NCBI GenBank assembly: GCA_045544955.1
Contig: JAZPZY010000072.1
Span: forward strand, 14,974-78,973
Reading direction: 5' to 3'
DNA length: 64,000 nucleotides
Source: SIG701 sp045544955
GTDB lineage: Bacteria > Bacillota > Clostridia > Oscillospirales > CAG-272
Both the position numbers and the translations under genes were made by a program. This document shows positions 33,986 through 41,455 of this stretch, in pieces. How positions within the stretch are numbered: the first letter of the stretch is position 1; every line of letters begins with the position of its first letter. The notes under the pieces are model-generated. The model ran no database searches. It was not told the DNA's origin and worked only from the letters and a program-made list of their open reading frames with translations.

Positions 33986-34110
33986 ACGCAAAAAGCATAT
34001 GCTTTTTGCGTGGCTGGCATCGTTCTCTCGCGCCAGCGCGCACGCCCTCCGGGCGCACACTTGCGATGCCGTAATGTGTTTTTCATCCCGGTACATGCCC
34101 GGGATAAAAA
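33986..34110 (+). other. Structured intergenic region with a 26-bp perfect palindrome
   Basis: Positions 33986-34011 form a perfect palindrome (ACGCAAAAAGCAT and its complement). A second fold follows: GGCATCG/CGATGCC encloses GCGCC...GGGCGC-type pairing. A third, ATCCCGG/CCGGGAT, is bounded by T and A runs at 34080-34110. The first may terminate synthetase 2 transcripts; the role of the whole is unknown. No coding frame fits. Confidence 0.55.
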
Positions 34111-34153
34111 ACAGAGTTTATTGAATTTTCAAATGTAAACGCTGTAAAAAACT

Positions 34154-34825
34154 ATGGAACATAAACGAATCACACTGTTTGCCGGGCATTACGGCTCCGG
34201 CAAGACGAATATTGCCGTAAACTACGCACTCCGTCTGCGTGCATCCGGTTTGCCCGTGTGCATCGCCGATTTGGATATCGTCAACCCCTATTTCCGCACC
34301 AAGGACAGTGCACAGCAGCTTGCCGACGCGGGCATCCGGCTGATCTCCTCCCAATTTGCCAACTCCAACGTGGATACTCCCGCTCTGCCGGGTGAGATCT
34401 ACGCCGTCACCGACGACCGCACTACCTGTGCCGTTATGGACATCGGCGGCGACGATCGGGGTGCTTTGGCGCTGGGACGTTACGCCCCCGCTATTCTTGA
34501 GGAGAACGATTACGAGATGCTTTTCGTGGCAAACGCCTACCGTCCGCTGACCAGAACGCCCGCCGAGGCTTTGGAGGTCATGCGTGAGGTAGAAGCGGCC
34601 GGCAAAGTCCCCTTCACTGCCCTTGTAAACAACGCTAACATCGGTGCGGAAACCACCCCGGAGGACGTACTTCGTACCGTTCCCTTTATGGAGGAGCTGT
34701 CCCGGCTGTCGGGCCTCCCCGTAAAGATGACCGCAGTGCGTGCCGATCTTGCGGATGCTCTGTCGGGAAAGATCGAAAATCTTTTCCCGCTTACGCTCCA
34801 GAAAAAATACACCTGGACCCCATAA
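34154..34825 (+). CDS. P-loop ATPase of the MinD/ParA (CobQ-like) type
   Basis: A 223-residue P-loop protein. The Walker A is FAGHYGSGKTNIAVNYA, followed by IADLDIVNPYFRTKD, VMDIGGDDRGALAL and ALVNNANIGAETT, the last resembling the base-recognition NKxD region. It lacks the deviant KGGxGKT lysine of true ParA. No ribosome site is visible before the ATG. Similar ATPases often occur just upstream of ferredoxin oxidoreductase genes in Clostridia, so it may help metal-cluster or cofactor assembly, but no function is proven. Confidence 0.82.
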   Translation: MEHKRITLFAGHYGSGKTNIAVNYALRLRASGLPVCIADLDIVNPYFRTKDSAQQLADAGIRLISSQFANSNVDTPALPGEIYAVTDDRTTCAVMDIGGDDRGALALGRYAPAILEENDYEMLFVANAYRPLTRTPAEALEVMREVEAAGKVPFTALVNNANIGAETTPEDVLRTVPFMEELSRLSGLPVKMTAVRADLADALSGKIENLFPLTLQKKYTWTP

Positions 34826-34861
34826 AACTCAGTGATTCATACTCAATAAGGAGGAAAACAT

Positions 34862-35068
34862 ATGGCAAAGCTGACCTTCAAAACCGATCTCTGCAAGGGC
34901 TGCGGACTGTGCGTGAACGCCTGCCCGAAGAAGCTCTTGGTGATCGCCAAGGACAAGATCAACAAAAAAGGATATCATCCGGCAGAGATGACCGATGCCG
35001 AAAAGTGCATCGCCTGTGCATTCTGTGCCACCATGTGCCCGGACTGCATTATCACCATCGAAAAATAA
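34862..35068 (+). CDS. 2-oxoacid:ferredoxin oxidoreductase, 2x[4Fe-4S] ferredoxin subunit
   Basis: A 68-residue delta-type subunit with two CxxCxxCxxxCP sets: CKGCGLCVNACPKK and CIACAFCATMCPDC. It passes electrons between the TPP subunit and free ferredoxin. AAGGAGG lies seven bases before the ATG. It is the first gene of the oxidoreductase set and precedes the alpha subunit by 60 bases. Confidence 0.93.
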   Translation: MAKLTFKTDLCKGCGLCVNACPKKLLVIAKDKINKKGYHPAEMTDAEKCIACAFCATMCPDCIITIEK

Positions 35069-35128
35069 TTTTTACATTTCATATCGAGAGGAGAACATCC
35101 GCATACCTTTTGCGGATCGTATGAAACT

Positions 35129-36193
35129 ATGGCAGAAAAAGTTCTTATGAAGGGAAATGAAGCCATTGCGGAAGCGGCTATCCTTGCCGGATGCCGTCAC
35201 TACTTCGGCTATCCCATCACGCCGCAGACGGAAGTGGCTGCCTACATGGCAAAGCGTATGCCTAAGATCGGCGGTACGTTTTTGCAGGCGGAAAGCGAAG
35301 TGGCCGCTATCAATATGGTAATGGGCGTGGCCGCCACCGGCCGCCGCACCATGACCTCTTCCTCCAGCCCCGGAATCTCTCTGAAGGCAGAAGGACTCTC
35401 CTATCTTGCCGGCTGTGACCTTCCCGCCCTCGTCGTAAACGTAGAACGCGGCGGCCCCGGTCTGGGCGGCATCCAGCCCTCCCAGTCCGATTATTTCCAG
35501 GCTACCCGCGGCGGCGGCCACGGCGACTACCGTATGATCGTTCTGGCACCTGCCTCCGTGCAGGAGATGGCTGATCTCACCATGCACGGCTTTGATCTTG
35601 CCGACAAATACCGCATGACCAGTATGATCCTGGCCGACGGTACCATGGGCCAGATGATGGAGCCCGTTTCTCTCGAAGCCCCCGCCGTTTCCGATTACGA
35701 CAAATCCTGGGCTGTGACGGGCACCGACTGCAAGCGTCCCCATAACATCGTAAATTCCCTCTACCTCGTTCCCGAGGATCTGGAGAAAACCAACTTCGAA
35801 CGGTACGAGCGTTATCGCACCATTGAAGAAAACGAAGTCATGTACGAGGAGTTCATGATGGACGACGCGGAGATCTGCATCGCCGCCTTCGGCGTTGCCG
35901 CCCGCGTATCCAAGAACGCCATCATGGCCGCCCGTGCCGAAGGCATCAAGGTGGGCATGATCCGTCCCATCACCCTGTGGCCCTTCCCGAAAGCCGTATT
36001 CAAAAAGGCCGCTGAGCACGTGAAATCCTTTATTTCCGTTGAGCTCTCCATGGGTCAGATGATCGAAGACGTACAGCTGGCAACCGAATGCACCCGTCCC
36101 GTTGTTCTGTGCAACCGTGCCGGCGGTATGATCCCCGCCCCCGAGGAAGTCCTCGCAAAGATCAAAGAAGTGAATGGAGGAATCGTGAAATGA
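35129..36193 (+). CDS. vorB: 2-oxoacid:ferredoxin oxidoreductase, alpha subunit (VorB type)
   Basis: A 354-residue subunit that binds the 2-oxoacid and pairs with the TPP subunit. It has GYPITPQTEVAAYM, TFLQAESEVAAINMV, SSSPGISLKAEGLSYLAG and RGGPGLGGIQPSQSDY, the signature order of KorA/VorB proteins. Without a search, ketoisovalerate, 2-oxoglutarate and indolepyruvate specificity cannot be told apart; the neighbouring branched-chain aminotransferase favours branched 2-oxoacids. The best ribosome site (GAGAGGAG at 35086) is 35 bases from the ATG with a perfect 7-bp hairpin between. The gene overlaps the next by ATGA. Confidence 0.92.
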   Translation: MAEKVLMKGNEAIAEAAILAGCRHYFGYPITPQTEVAAYMAKRMPKIGGTFLQAESEVAAINMVMGVAATGRRTMTSSSSPGISLKAEGLSYLAGCDLPALVVNVERGGPGLGGIQPSQSDYFQATRGGGHGDYRMIVLAPASVQEMADLTMHGFDLADKYRMTSMILADGTMGQMMEPVSLEAPAVSDYDKSWAVTGTDCKRPHNIVNSLYLVPEDLEKTNFERYERYRTIEENEVMYEEFMMDDAEICIAAFGVAARVSKNAIMAARAEGIKVGMIRPITLWPFPKAVFKKAAEHVKSFISVELSMGQMIEDVQLATECTRPVVLCNRAGGMIPAPEEVLAKIKEVNGGIVK

Positions 36194-36942
36194 TCGTCTT
36201 TGATAAACCGAAATCTCTTACCGATGCACCGCTGCATTACTGTCCCGGCTGCACCCACGGTATTATCCACCGCCTCGTGGCAGAAGCCATCGACGAGTTG
36301 GGCATCGAAGGCCGCACCATCGGCATCGCCCCCGTCGGCTGCTCCGTTATGGCGTACAACTACTTCACCGTTGATATGGTACAGGCCGCACACGGCCGTG
36401 CACCGGCTGTGGCCACCGGCGTAAAGCGTGCCGATCCCTCCAAGATCGTATTCACCTACCAGGGTGACGGCGACCTTGCCTCCATCGGCACCTGCGAAAC
36501 GGTGCACGCCGCCGCCCGTGGTGAGAACATCACCATCATCTTCGTCAACAACGCCATCTACGGCATGACCGGCGGTCAGATGGCCCCCACTTCCCTGCCC
36601 GGACAGATCACCCAGACCTCTCCCTACGGCCGTGACGTGAACACCCAGGGCTATCCCGTAAAGGTATGCGAGATGCTGTCTCAGCTGGACGGCGCCGGCT
36701 ATCTGGAGCGCGTTGCCGTCAACAACGTGAAGAACATAAAGAACGCCAAGAAAGCCATCCTCAAGGCGTTCAAAAACCAGGTAGAGGGCAAGGGCTTCTC
36801 TCTCATCGAGGTAGTATCCACCTGTCCTACCAACTGGGGTCTTACCCCCGAGAAGGCACTGGAGTGGCTGAATGATAATATGCTGCCCTACTATCCGCTG
36901 GGCGTATACAAAGATAAATTCGCAGAGGAGGACGCAAAATGA
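36190..36942 (+). CDS. 2-oxoacid:ferredoxin oxidoreductase, beta (TPP) subunit
   Basis: A 250-residue thiamine-pyrophosphate subunit. HYCPGCTHGIIHRLV provides cluster and cofactor contacts, and the TPP motif runs from GDGDLASIGTCE to FVNN. MTGGQMAPTSLPGQ is typical of the family. It carries out the reversible decarboxylation of the 2-oxoacid to acyl-CoA; with reduced ferredoxin the reverse direction makes 2-oxoacids from acyl-CoA and CO2. The start at 36190 overlaps the stop of the alpha gene (ATGA), so the two are translationally coupled. Confidence 0.94.
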   Translation: MIVFDKPKSLTDAPLHYCPGCTHGIIHRLVAEAIDELGIEGRTIGIAPVGCSVMAYNYFTVDMVQAAHGRAPAVATGVKRADPSKIVFTYQGDGDLASIGTCETVHAAARGENITIIFVNNAIYGMTGGQMAPTSLPGQITQTSPYGRDVNTQGYPVKVCEMLSQLDGAGYLERVAVNNVKNIKNAKKAILKAFKNQVEGKGFSLIEVVSTCPTNWGLTPEKALEWLNDNMLPYYPLGVYKDKFAEEDAK

Positions 36943-37475
36943 CGACGCAGATTCTGATTGCAGGCTTCGGCGGACAGGGCGTTCTGTTCTCCGGTAAGTT
37001 TCTGGCGTACAAAGCCATGATGGAGGAGCACGAGGTCAGCTGGCTTCCCTCTTACGGTCCCGAAATGCGCGGCGGCACGGCCAACTGCAGTGTCATCGTT
37101 TCCGACGATCCGGTAGGCTCTCCCATCGTAACCAACCCGGACGTGCTCATCGCTATGAACCTGCCTTCTCTTGATAAATACGAGGATGCAGTGGTTCCCG
37201 GCGGTATCATCATCGTGGACTCCACGCTGATCGCCCGGAAGGTAAACCGCACCGACGTAAAGGTGTACTACATTCCTGCCACACAGATGGCATCGGACGA
37301 GGGCATCACCACCCTTGCCAACATGATCATCCTCGGTCAGCTGATCCGCGTTTGTGACGCAGTAACCGGCGACAATCTGGAAGCCTCCCTCAAGAAGGTC
37401 GTTTCCGCCCGCCGCGCAGACATGCTGGAACTGAACAAAAAAGCCATCGAACTCGGCTTCAACTATGCCGGATAA
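36939..37475 (+). CDS. 2-oxoacid:ferredoxin oxidoreductase, gamma subunit
   Basis: A 178-residue CoA-binding gamma subunit: IAGFGGQGVLFSGKFLAYKA at the N-terminus, then SYGPEMRGGTANCSVIVSD, both hallmarks of the family. With the ferredoxin, alpha and beta proteins it completes the four-subunit enzyme. It overlaps the beta gene by ATGA and is followed 19 bases later by the aminotransferase. Confidence 0.94.
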   Translation: MTTQILIAGFGGQGVLFSGKFLAYKAMMEEHEVSWLPSYGPEMRGGTANCSVIVSDDPVGSPIVTNPDVLIAMNLPSLDKYEDAVVPGGIIIVDSTLIARKVNRTDVKVYYIPATQMASDEGITTLANMIILGQLIRVCDAVTGDNLEASLKKVVSARRADMLELNKKAIELGFNYAG

Positions 37476-37494
37476 ACCGAAAGGACGCAACGAT

Positions 37495-38562
37495 ATGCTG
37501 GATATCAAAATTACAAAAACCGAAACGCCTGCCCAGAAGCCCGCAAAAGGCGCGGCTCTCGGCTTCGGTAAGATCTTCACCGATCACATGTTTATTATGG
37601 AGTACAACCGCAAGGATGGCTGGCATGATGCCCGCATCGTTCCCTTCGGCCGTCTCTCCATGCATCCTGCCGCTACCGTATTCCACTACGGCTCCGAAAT
37701 TTTCGAGGGTCTGAAGGCGTACCGCCGTCCCGACGGCGGCGTACAGCTGTTCCGCCCCATCGAAAACATCCGCCGCATGAACAATTCCGCCGAGCGTATC
37801 CGCCTGCCTCAGTTTGACGAGGAACTGGGTATGCACATTCTGGAGACCTTCGTGAAGGTAGAGGAGGATTGGGTTCCCTCCGAGCCCGGTACGTCCCTGT
37901 ATCTCCGTCCCTTCCTCTTCGGCAACGACGAGACGCTGGGCGTACACTCCATCAACAACGCCATGTTCGTGCTGATCGCTTCTCCCGTAGGCAGCTACTA
38001 CGCAGAGGGCATCAACCCCGTTAAGATCATGATCGAGGCAGACGACGTACGTGCCGTTCGCGGCGGTACGGGCTACGCCAAGTGCGGCGGCAACTACGCC
38101 GCCTCCAACCGTGCCGGCGAAAACGCCGAGAAACTGGGCTTCTCCCAGGTACTCTGGCTGGATGGCGTAGAGCGCAAGTATATCGAAGAAGTGGGCGCAA
38201 TGAACGTGATGTTCCGCTTCGGCGACGAGATCGCCACGCCCATGCTCACCGGCTCCATTCTGCCCGGCATCACCCGCAAATCCTGCATCGAGTTGCTTCG
38301 CAGCGAGGGCTGGACGGTGAACGAGCGCCTCATCAGCATTGACGAGCTGGCAGAATCCATGAAGAACGGCACCCTCACCGAGGCTTGGGGCTGCGGCACC
38401 GCTGCCGTAGTATCTCCTATCGGTCAACTCTTCTACAAGGGCGAGGGATATACCGTGGGCAACGGCGGCATCGGCGAGGTTACCCAGAAGCTGTACGACA
38501 CCCTCACCGGTATTCAGTGGGGCAAGACCGCCGATCCCTTCGGCTGGACCCACAAGATCTGA
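37495..38562 (+). CDS. ilvE: Branched-chain amino acid aminotransferase
   Basis: A 355-residue class IV PLP enzyme that interconverts branched 2-oxoacids and Val, Leu or Ile. It has FHYGSEIFEGLKAYR, LYLRPFLFG, the Schiff-base lysine in GYAKCGGNYAAS and TLTEAWGCGTAAVVSP. Length and motifs match the longer eukaryote-like IlvE group. The ATG at 37495 follows AAAGGA by nine bases; an ATG at 37465 lies inside the gamma gene. As the last gene of the oxidoreductase operon, it links that enzyme to branched-chain amino acids. A clear terminator follows. Confidence 0.95.
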   Translation: MLDIKITKTETPAQKPAKGAALGFGKIFTDHMFIMEYNRKDGWHDARIVPFGRLSMHPAATVFHYGSEIFEGLKAYRRPDGGVQLFRPIENIRRMNNSAERIRLPQFDEELGMHILETFVKVEEDWVPSEPGTSLYLRPFLFGNDETLGVHSINNAMFVLIASPVGSYYAEGINPVKIMIEADDVRAVRGGTGYAKCGGNYAASNRAGENAEKLGFSQVLWLDGVERKYIEEVGAMNVMFRFGDEIATPMLTGSILPGITRKSCIELLRSEGWTVNERLISIDELAESMKNGTLTEAWGCGTAAVVSPIGQLFYKGEGYTVGNGGIGEVTQKLYDTLTGIQWGKTADPFGWTHKI

Positions 38563-38584
38563 GCGGCAAATGTATTGCAAAAAA

Positions 38585-38619
38585 ATCGCGTATCCTTTCG
38601 GATACGTGATTTTTTATTT
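38585..38619 (+). terminator. Terminator of the oxidoreductase-ilvE operon
   Basis: ATCGCGTATCC pairs with GGATACGTGAT across a TTTC loop, followed by TTTTT. Confidence 0.9.
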
Positions 38620-38621
38620 TT

Positions 38622-39434
38622 TCACTGCCGGCGTGTCCACTGAATGGCTTCGTCTATCCACTGGGCAACCTCCGGGTATTCTACCGGATTTCCCTGATTG
38701 GTTTGCTCATTTGCCAGCGAAAATCCGTGCGGTCCACGGGGGAAAACATGTGCTTCGAAGGGAATGCCGTGCTCTGCCAACGCCTCGATAAACATAAGCG
38801 TGTTCTGTACCGGCACAGCTTTATCCGTAAAGGTATGACAAATATACGCCGGTGCCGTCTTTTCGTCCACGTGCTCTTCCAGCGAATACAGATGCGTCTG
38901 CTCCTCCGTATACTCCGGCGTGCCGCTGAGATTGGCAATAGAGCCGCGGTGGGCAAAAGGTCCTGCGGTGATGACCGGGTACACGAGAATCATACCGTTC
39001 GGGCGGTTCATGCCGTACTCCATATCGGGAGACGCCTTAGCGTACTCCTCATGCCACAGCGTACCGATAGATGCCGCCAGATGTCCGCCGGCAGAAAAGC
39101 CCACAACGAAAATCTTGTCGGGATCGATATGATACTCTTCCGCATGACTGCGGATATGGACGATCGCACGGGAGGCATCTACCAGAGGACGGTGATCCAC
39201 TGCGTCCTCGTTGAGGGAATAATCCACTACGAACGCATTGAATCCGGCAGCAAGGAACTGCATAGCAATAGGCTCATTTTCCCGCTTGGAGCAGAAGCCG
39301 TAGCCGCCGCCGGGACAAACCAGAATGGCCGGACGGGGCGGCATATTCAATTCGGGTCCGTCATAGGAAATATACGTGGTCAGCGTGACTTTCTCTCCCT
39401 CATCGGGGCGAAGAAGAATTCTTTCCGTAATCAT
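38622..39434 (-). CDS. Alpha/beta hydrolase (acetyl-esterase-like), paralogue 1
   Basis: A 270-residue alpha/beta hydrolase. The oxyanion-hole loop is CPGGGYG, the nucleophile is in VVGFSAGGHLAAS, and FPRGPHGFSLAN carries the catalytic histidine. It resembles the acetyl-xylan/feruloyl esterases of the BD-FAE group, which trim carbohydrate esters. There is no signal peptide, so it would act on imported oligosaccharides. It lies directly downstream of a paralogue; the two arose by tandem duplication. Confidence 0.88.
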   Translation of the reverse strand: MITERILLRPDEGEKVTLTTYISYDGPELNMPPRPAILVCPGGGYGFCSKRENEPIAMQFLAAGFNAFVVDYSLNEDAVDHRPLVDASRAIVHIRSHAEEYHIDPDKIFVVGFSAGGHLAASIGTLWHEEYAKASPDMEYGMNRPNGMILVYPVITAGPFAHRGSIANLSGTPEYTEEQTHLYSLEEHVDEKTAPAYICHTFTDKAVPVQNTLMFIEALAEHGIPFEAHVFPRGPHGFSLANEQTNQGNPVEYPEVAQWIDEAIQWTRRQ

Positions 39435-39454
39435 ACTTCTCTTTCCTTTCCCGT

Positions 39455-40276
39455 TTATTCTGCCGTCGTCTCAAGACGGAGCGCCCATGCGATGGCTTCG
39501 TCGATCCACTGCTCAACCTCGGGGCAGATGAGGGCGGGATTGTTCCGCCAGGTCTGCTTGTTGGCAAGGGACAGACCGTGCACGCCGTTCTGGAAGATAT
39601 GCATTTCGAAAGGCACTTTTGCCGCCGCCATCTTATTGGCGTAGTGAAGAGAATGAAGCACCGTCACGCCGGTATCCCCAAAGGTGTGCCAGATGTACGA
39701 GGGACAGGTCCTCTCATCCACGTGATCGGCCGGGGAACAGGCACGCAACTCGTCAATCGTGCCCTTTCCGCCGTATACGCGCTCAAACAGGCCGAGATTC
39801 GCTCCCGTATCCACACTGAGACAGCCATAGGACAGAATGGAACCATCGGGGCGATTGGCACCGGGTGTCATGCCGTAAAATGCCGCTTCGGGACGATGCC
39901 ACATGGTAGAAAGGGATGCCGCCAGATGGGCACCGGCAGAAAAGCCGATCACGAAAATGCGGGCGGGGTCTATATTGTACTCCTGTGCATGCGATCGCAC
40001 ATGGGCCACCGCCATGGAAGCCTCCTCCAAGGGGCGGGGGAATTTTGCCTTTTCACCGAGAGAATAATAGAGAATAAATACGTTGAATCCCGCCGCGAAG
40101 AAATGCTTCATAATGGGTTCGGATTCCCGGGGCGTGCAGTTGATATACGCACCGCCGGGGAAAATAACGAGTGCCGGACGGGGCGGCATCTCCAGTACCG
40201 GCTCGTCCTCGGAAATATAGGTTGCCATGTATACGCTCGGATCGTCCGGGCGGAAATAAATTTTCTCGTGTCTCAT
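39455..40276 (-). CDS. Alpha/beta hydrolase (acetyl-esterase-like), paralogue 2
   Basis: A 273-residue tandem paralogue of the gene at 38622. It has FPGGAYINC (oxyanion loop), VIGFSAGAHLAAS (nucleophile serine) and FQNGVHGLSLAN (catalytic histidine). I choose the ATG at 40276, five bases after CGGAGG; upstream in-frame codons lack a ribosome site. The predicted role is the same with a different ester preference. It is 20 bases upstream of its partner and cotranscribed. Confidence 0.88.
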   Translation of the reverse strand: MRHEKIYFRPDDPSVYMATYISEDEPVLEMPPRPALVIFPGGAYINCTPRESEPIMKHFFAAGFNVFILYYSLGEKAKFPRPLEEASMAVAHVRSHAQEYNIDPARIFVIGFSAGAHLAASLSTMWHRPEAAFYGMTPGANRPDGSILSYGCLSVDTGANLGLFERVYGGKGTIDELRACSPADHVDERTCPSYIWHTFGDTGVTVLHSLHYANKMAAAKVPFEMHIFQNGVHGLSLANKQTWRNNPALICPEVEQWIDEAIAWALRLETTAE

Positions 40277-40336
40277 AAAAACCTCCGTTTTTACCGTTTT
40301 CATCATTATAGCACGGTCACGGGCAAATTGCAATAA

Positions 40337-41068
40337 TCAGCCCGTTTTTTTAGGAAAACAAATGATGCCGCCGAAATCGGTGAGCGTATCCCCGGAAAGG
40401 GCAAGGCAGTCGATCTCCTTTGCATCAAGCGTACGGCGGATCAAAGCGGCGTCCGGGTGAGTTTCGGGATCGCCGAAGAAAATCGCCGTGCCGGCACAAT
40501 AGCCGGACGCACCGCCGATAAATCCGCAGTCGTAGCCGGGCAGATGGATGCCGCCCAGCCGGAGAGGAACCACAGACGCTCCTGCGGACATCAAAGCCTT
40601 TTGGAGCGACGGATCGGCCGTCATCACAAAATCGCCGCAGGAGAGAGCACAGCAGCCCGCATAGCCCTGTCGGACGTGACAGAGGGAAATCCCCTGCTCT
40701 GCCGCCGATATAGCGGCTGTGCCGTCCAGCACGTCCGTACGGCAGTACAGCCGTCCGCCGTAACAGAGGACGTTATACGCCACGTCCCCGGGATAGGGAG
40801 AGGCAGGCACGGTCTGCCCCAGCCTGAGCGTACAGAGTCCGGCAATCGCCTCTGCAATCCCCGGAAACGACTCGGCATAGCTTGCCGGCATAACCGATGT
40901 CTGTCCAACACGGGCAAGCAGCATATCGGGATGGGACGCCACCGGTTCAGAAAGGCGGCAGAACGGCGGCAGAAGGATCACGTCGGCAAAATAACGCCCC
41001 AGCGTATCAGCAAAGGCGGCGGCACCGGCACCGATCACCGCCACGTACTGCGACAAGTCCGAAAGCAT
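40337..41068 (-). CDS. Hypothetical protein of a Clostridia family
   Basis: A 243-residue protein with no membrane segment. It opens with a Rossmann-like strand and turn (YVAVIGAGAAAFADTLGRYF), has several spaced cysteines in CRLSEP, VLCYGGRLYCRTD, SLCHVRQGYAGCCALSCGDF and SGYCAGTAIFFGDP, and ends with ALSGDTLTDFGGIICF. It resembles a DUF6873-type conserved Clostridia family, a weak memory only. The ATG at 41068 follows GGAGGA by five bases. Confidence 0.65.
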   Translation of the reverse strand: MLSDLSQYVAVIGAGAAAFADTLGRYFADVILLPPFCRLSEPVASHPDMLLARVGQTSVMPASYAESFPGIAEAIAGLCTLRLGQTVPASPYPGDVAYNVLCYGGRLYCRTDVLDGTAAISAAEQGISLCHVRQGYAGCCALSCGDFVMTADPSLQKALMSAGASVVPLRLGGIHLPGYDCGFIGGASGYCAGTAIFFGDPETHPDAALIRRTLDAKEIDCLALSGDTLTDFGGIICFPKKTG

Positions 41069-41102
41069 AAAACTCCTCCAAAAAAATATGGTAGAAAAAG
41101 CA

Positions 41103-41128
41103 AAAAATCCCACCGAAGGCGGGATTTT
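41103..41128 (-). terminator. Terminator of rpmB
   Basis: AAAATCCCGCC pairs with GGTGGGATTTT on the minus strand, followed by a T run. Confidence 0.88.
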
Positions 41129-41162
41129 GACGCTCACGGATAACCGTGTTACTGCGGATGAA

Positions 41163-41348
41163 TCAAGCGCGGGTTACCTTGCCGGAACGCAGGCAGCGGG
41201 AGCATACGGCTACCGTTTTGTGCGTGCCATTGACAACAACCTTTACTTTTCTGATGTTCGGTTTCCAAGTTCTGTTGGTAGAACGGTGAGAGTGGGAAAC
41301 CTGTGCGCCGAATACAACGCCTTTTCCGCAAATGCTGCACTTAGCCAT
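41163..41348 (-). CDS. rpmB: 50S ribosomal protein L28
   Basis: A 61-residue ribosomal protein of the zinc-binding (C+) form. CSICGKG near the N-terminus and VCSRCLRSGK near the C-terminus give two CxxC pairs, and HRSTNRTWKPNIRKV is the RNA-binding core. The ATG at 41348 follows GGAGG by nine bases; upstream in-frame codons are not part of the gene. It is a single-gene unit with its own terminator. Confidence 0.96.
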   Translation of the reverse strand: MAKCSICGKGVVFGAQVSHSHRSTNRTWKPNIRKVKVVVNGTHKTVAVCSRCLRSGKVTRA

Positions 41349-41455
41349 TTCCGAATACCTCCGTTTATATCTATTGATTGCATTCAATCCAAATTCAGCA
41401 AGCATTATTATAACACAATCTTTGGCAGATTGCAAGTGTTTTTTCGATTTTTGTT

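Noticed and set aside
26457..34086. Two antisense frames of about 800 codons opposite the acyl-CoA synthetases
   Set aside because: They mirror each other only because the two synthetases are paralogues. They lack ribosome sites and known motifs.
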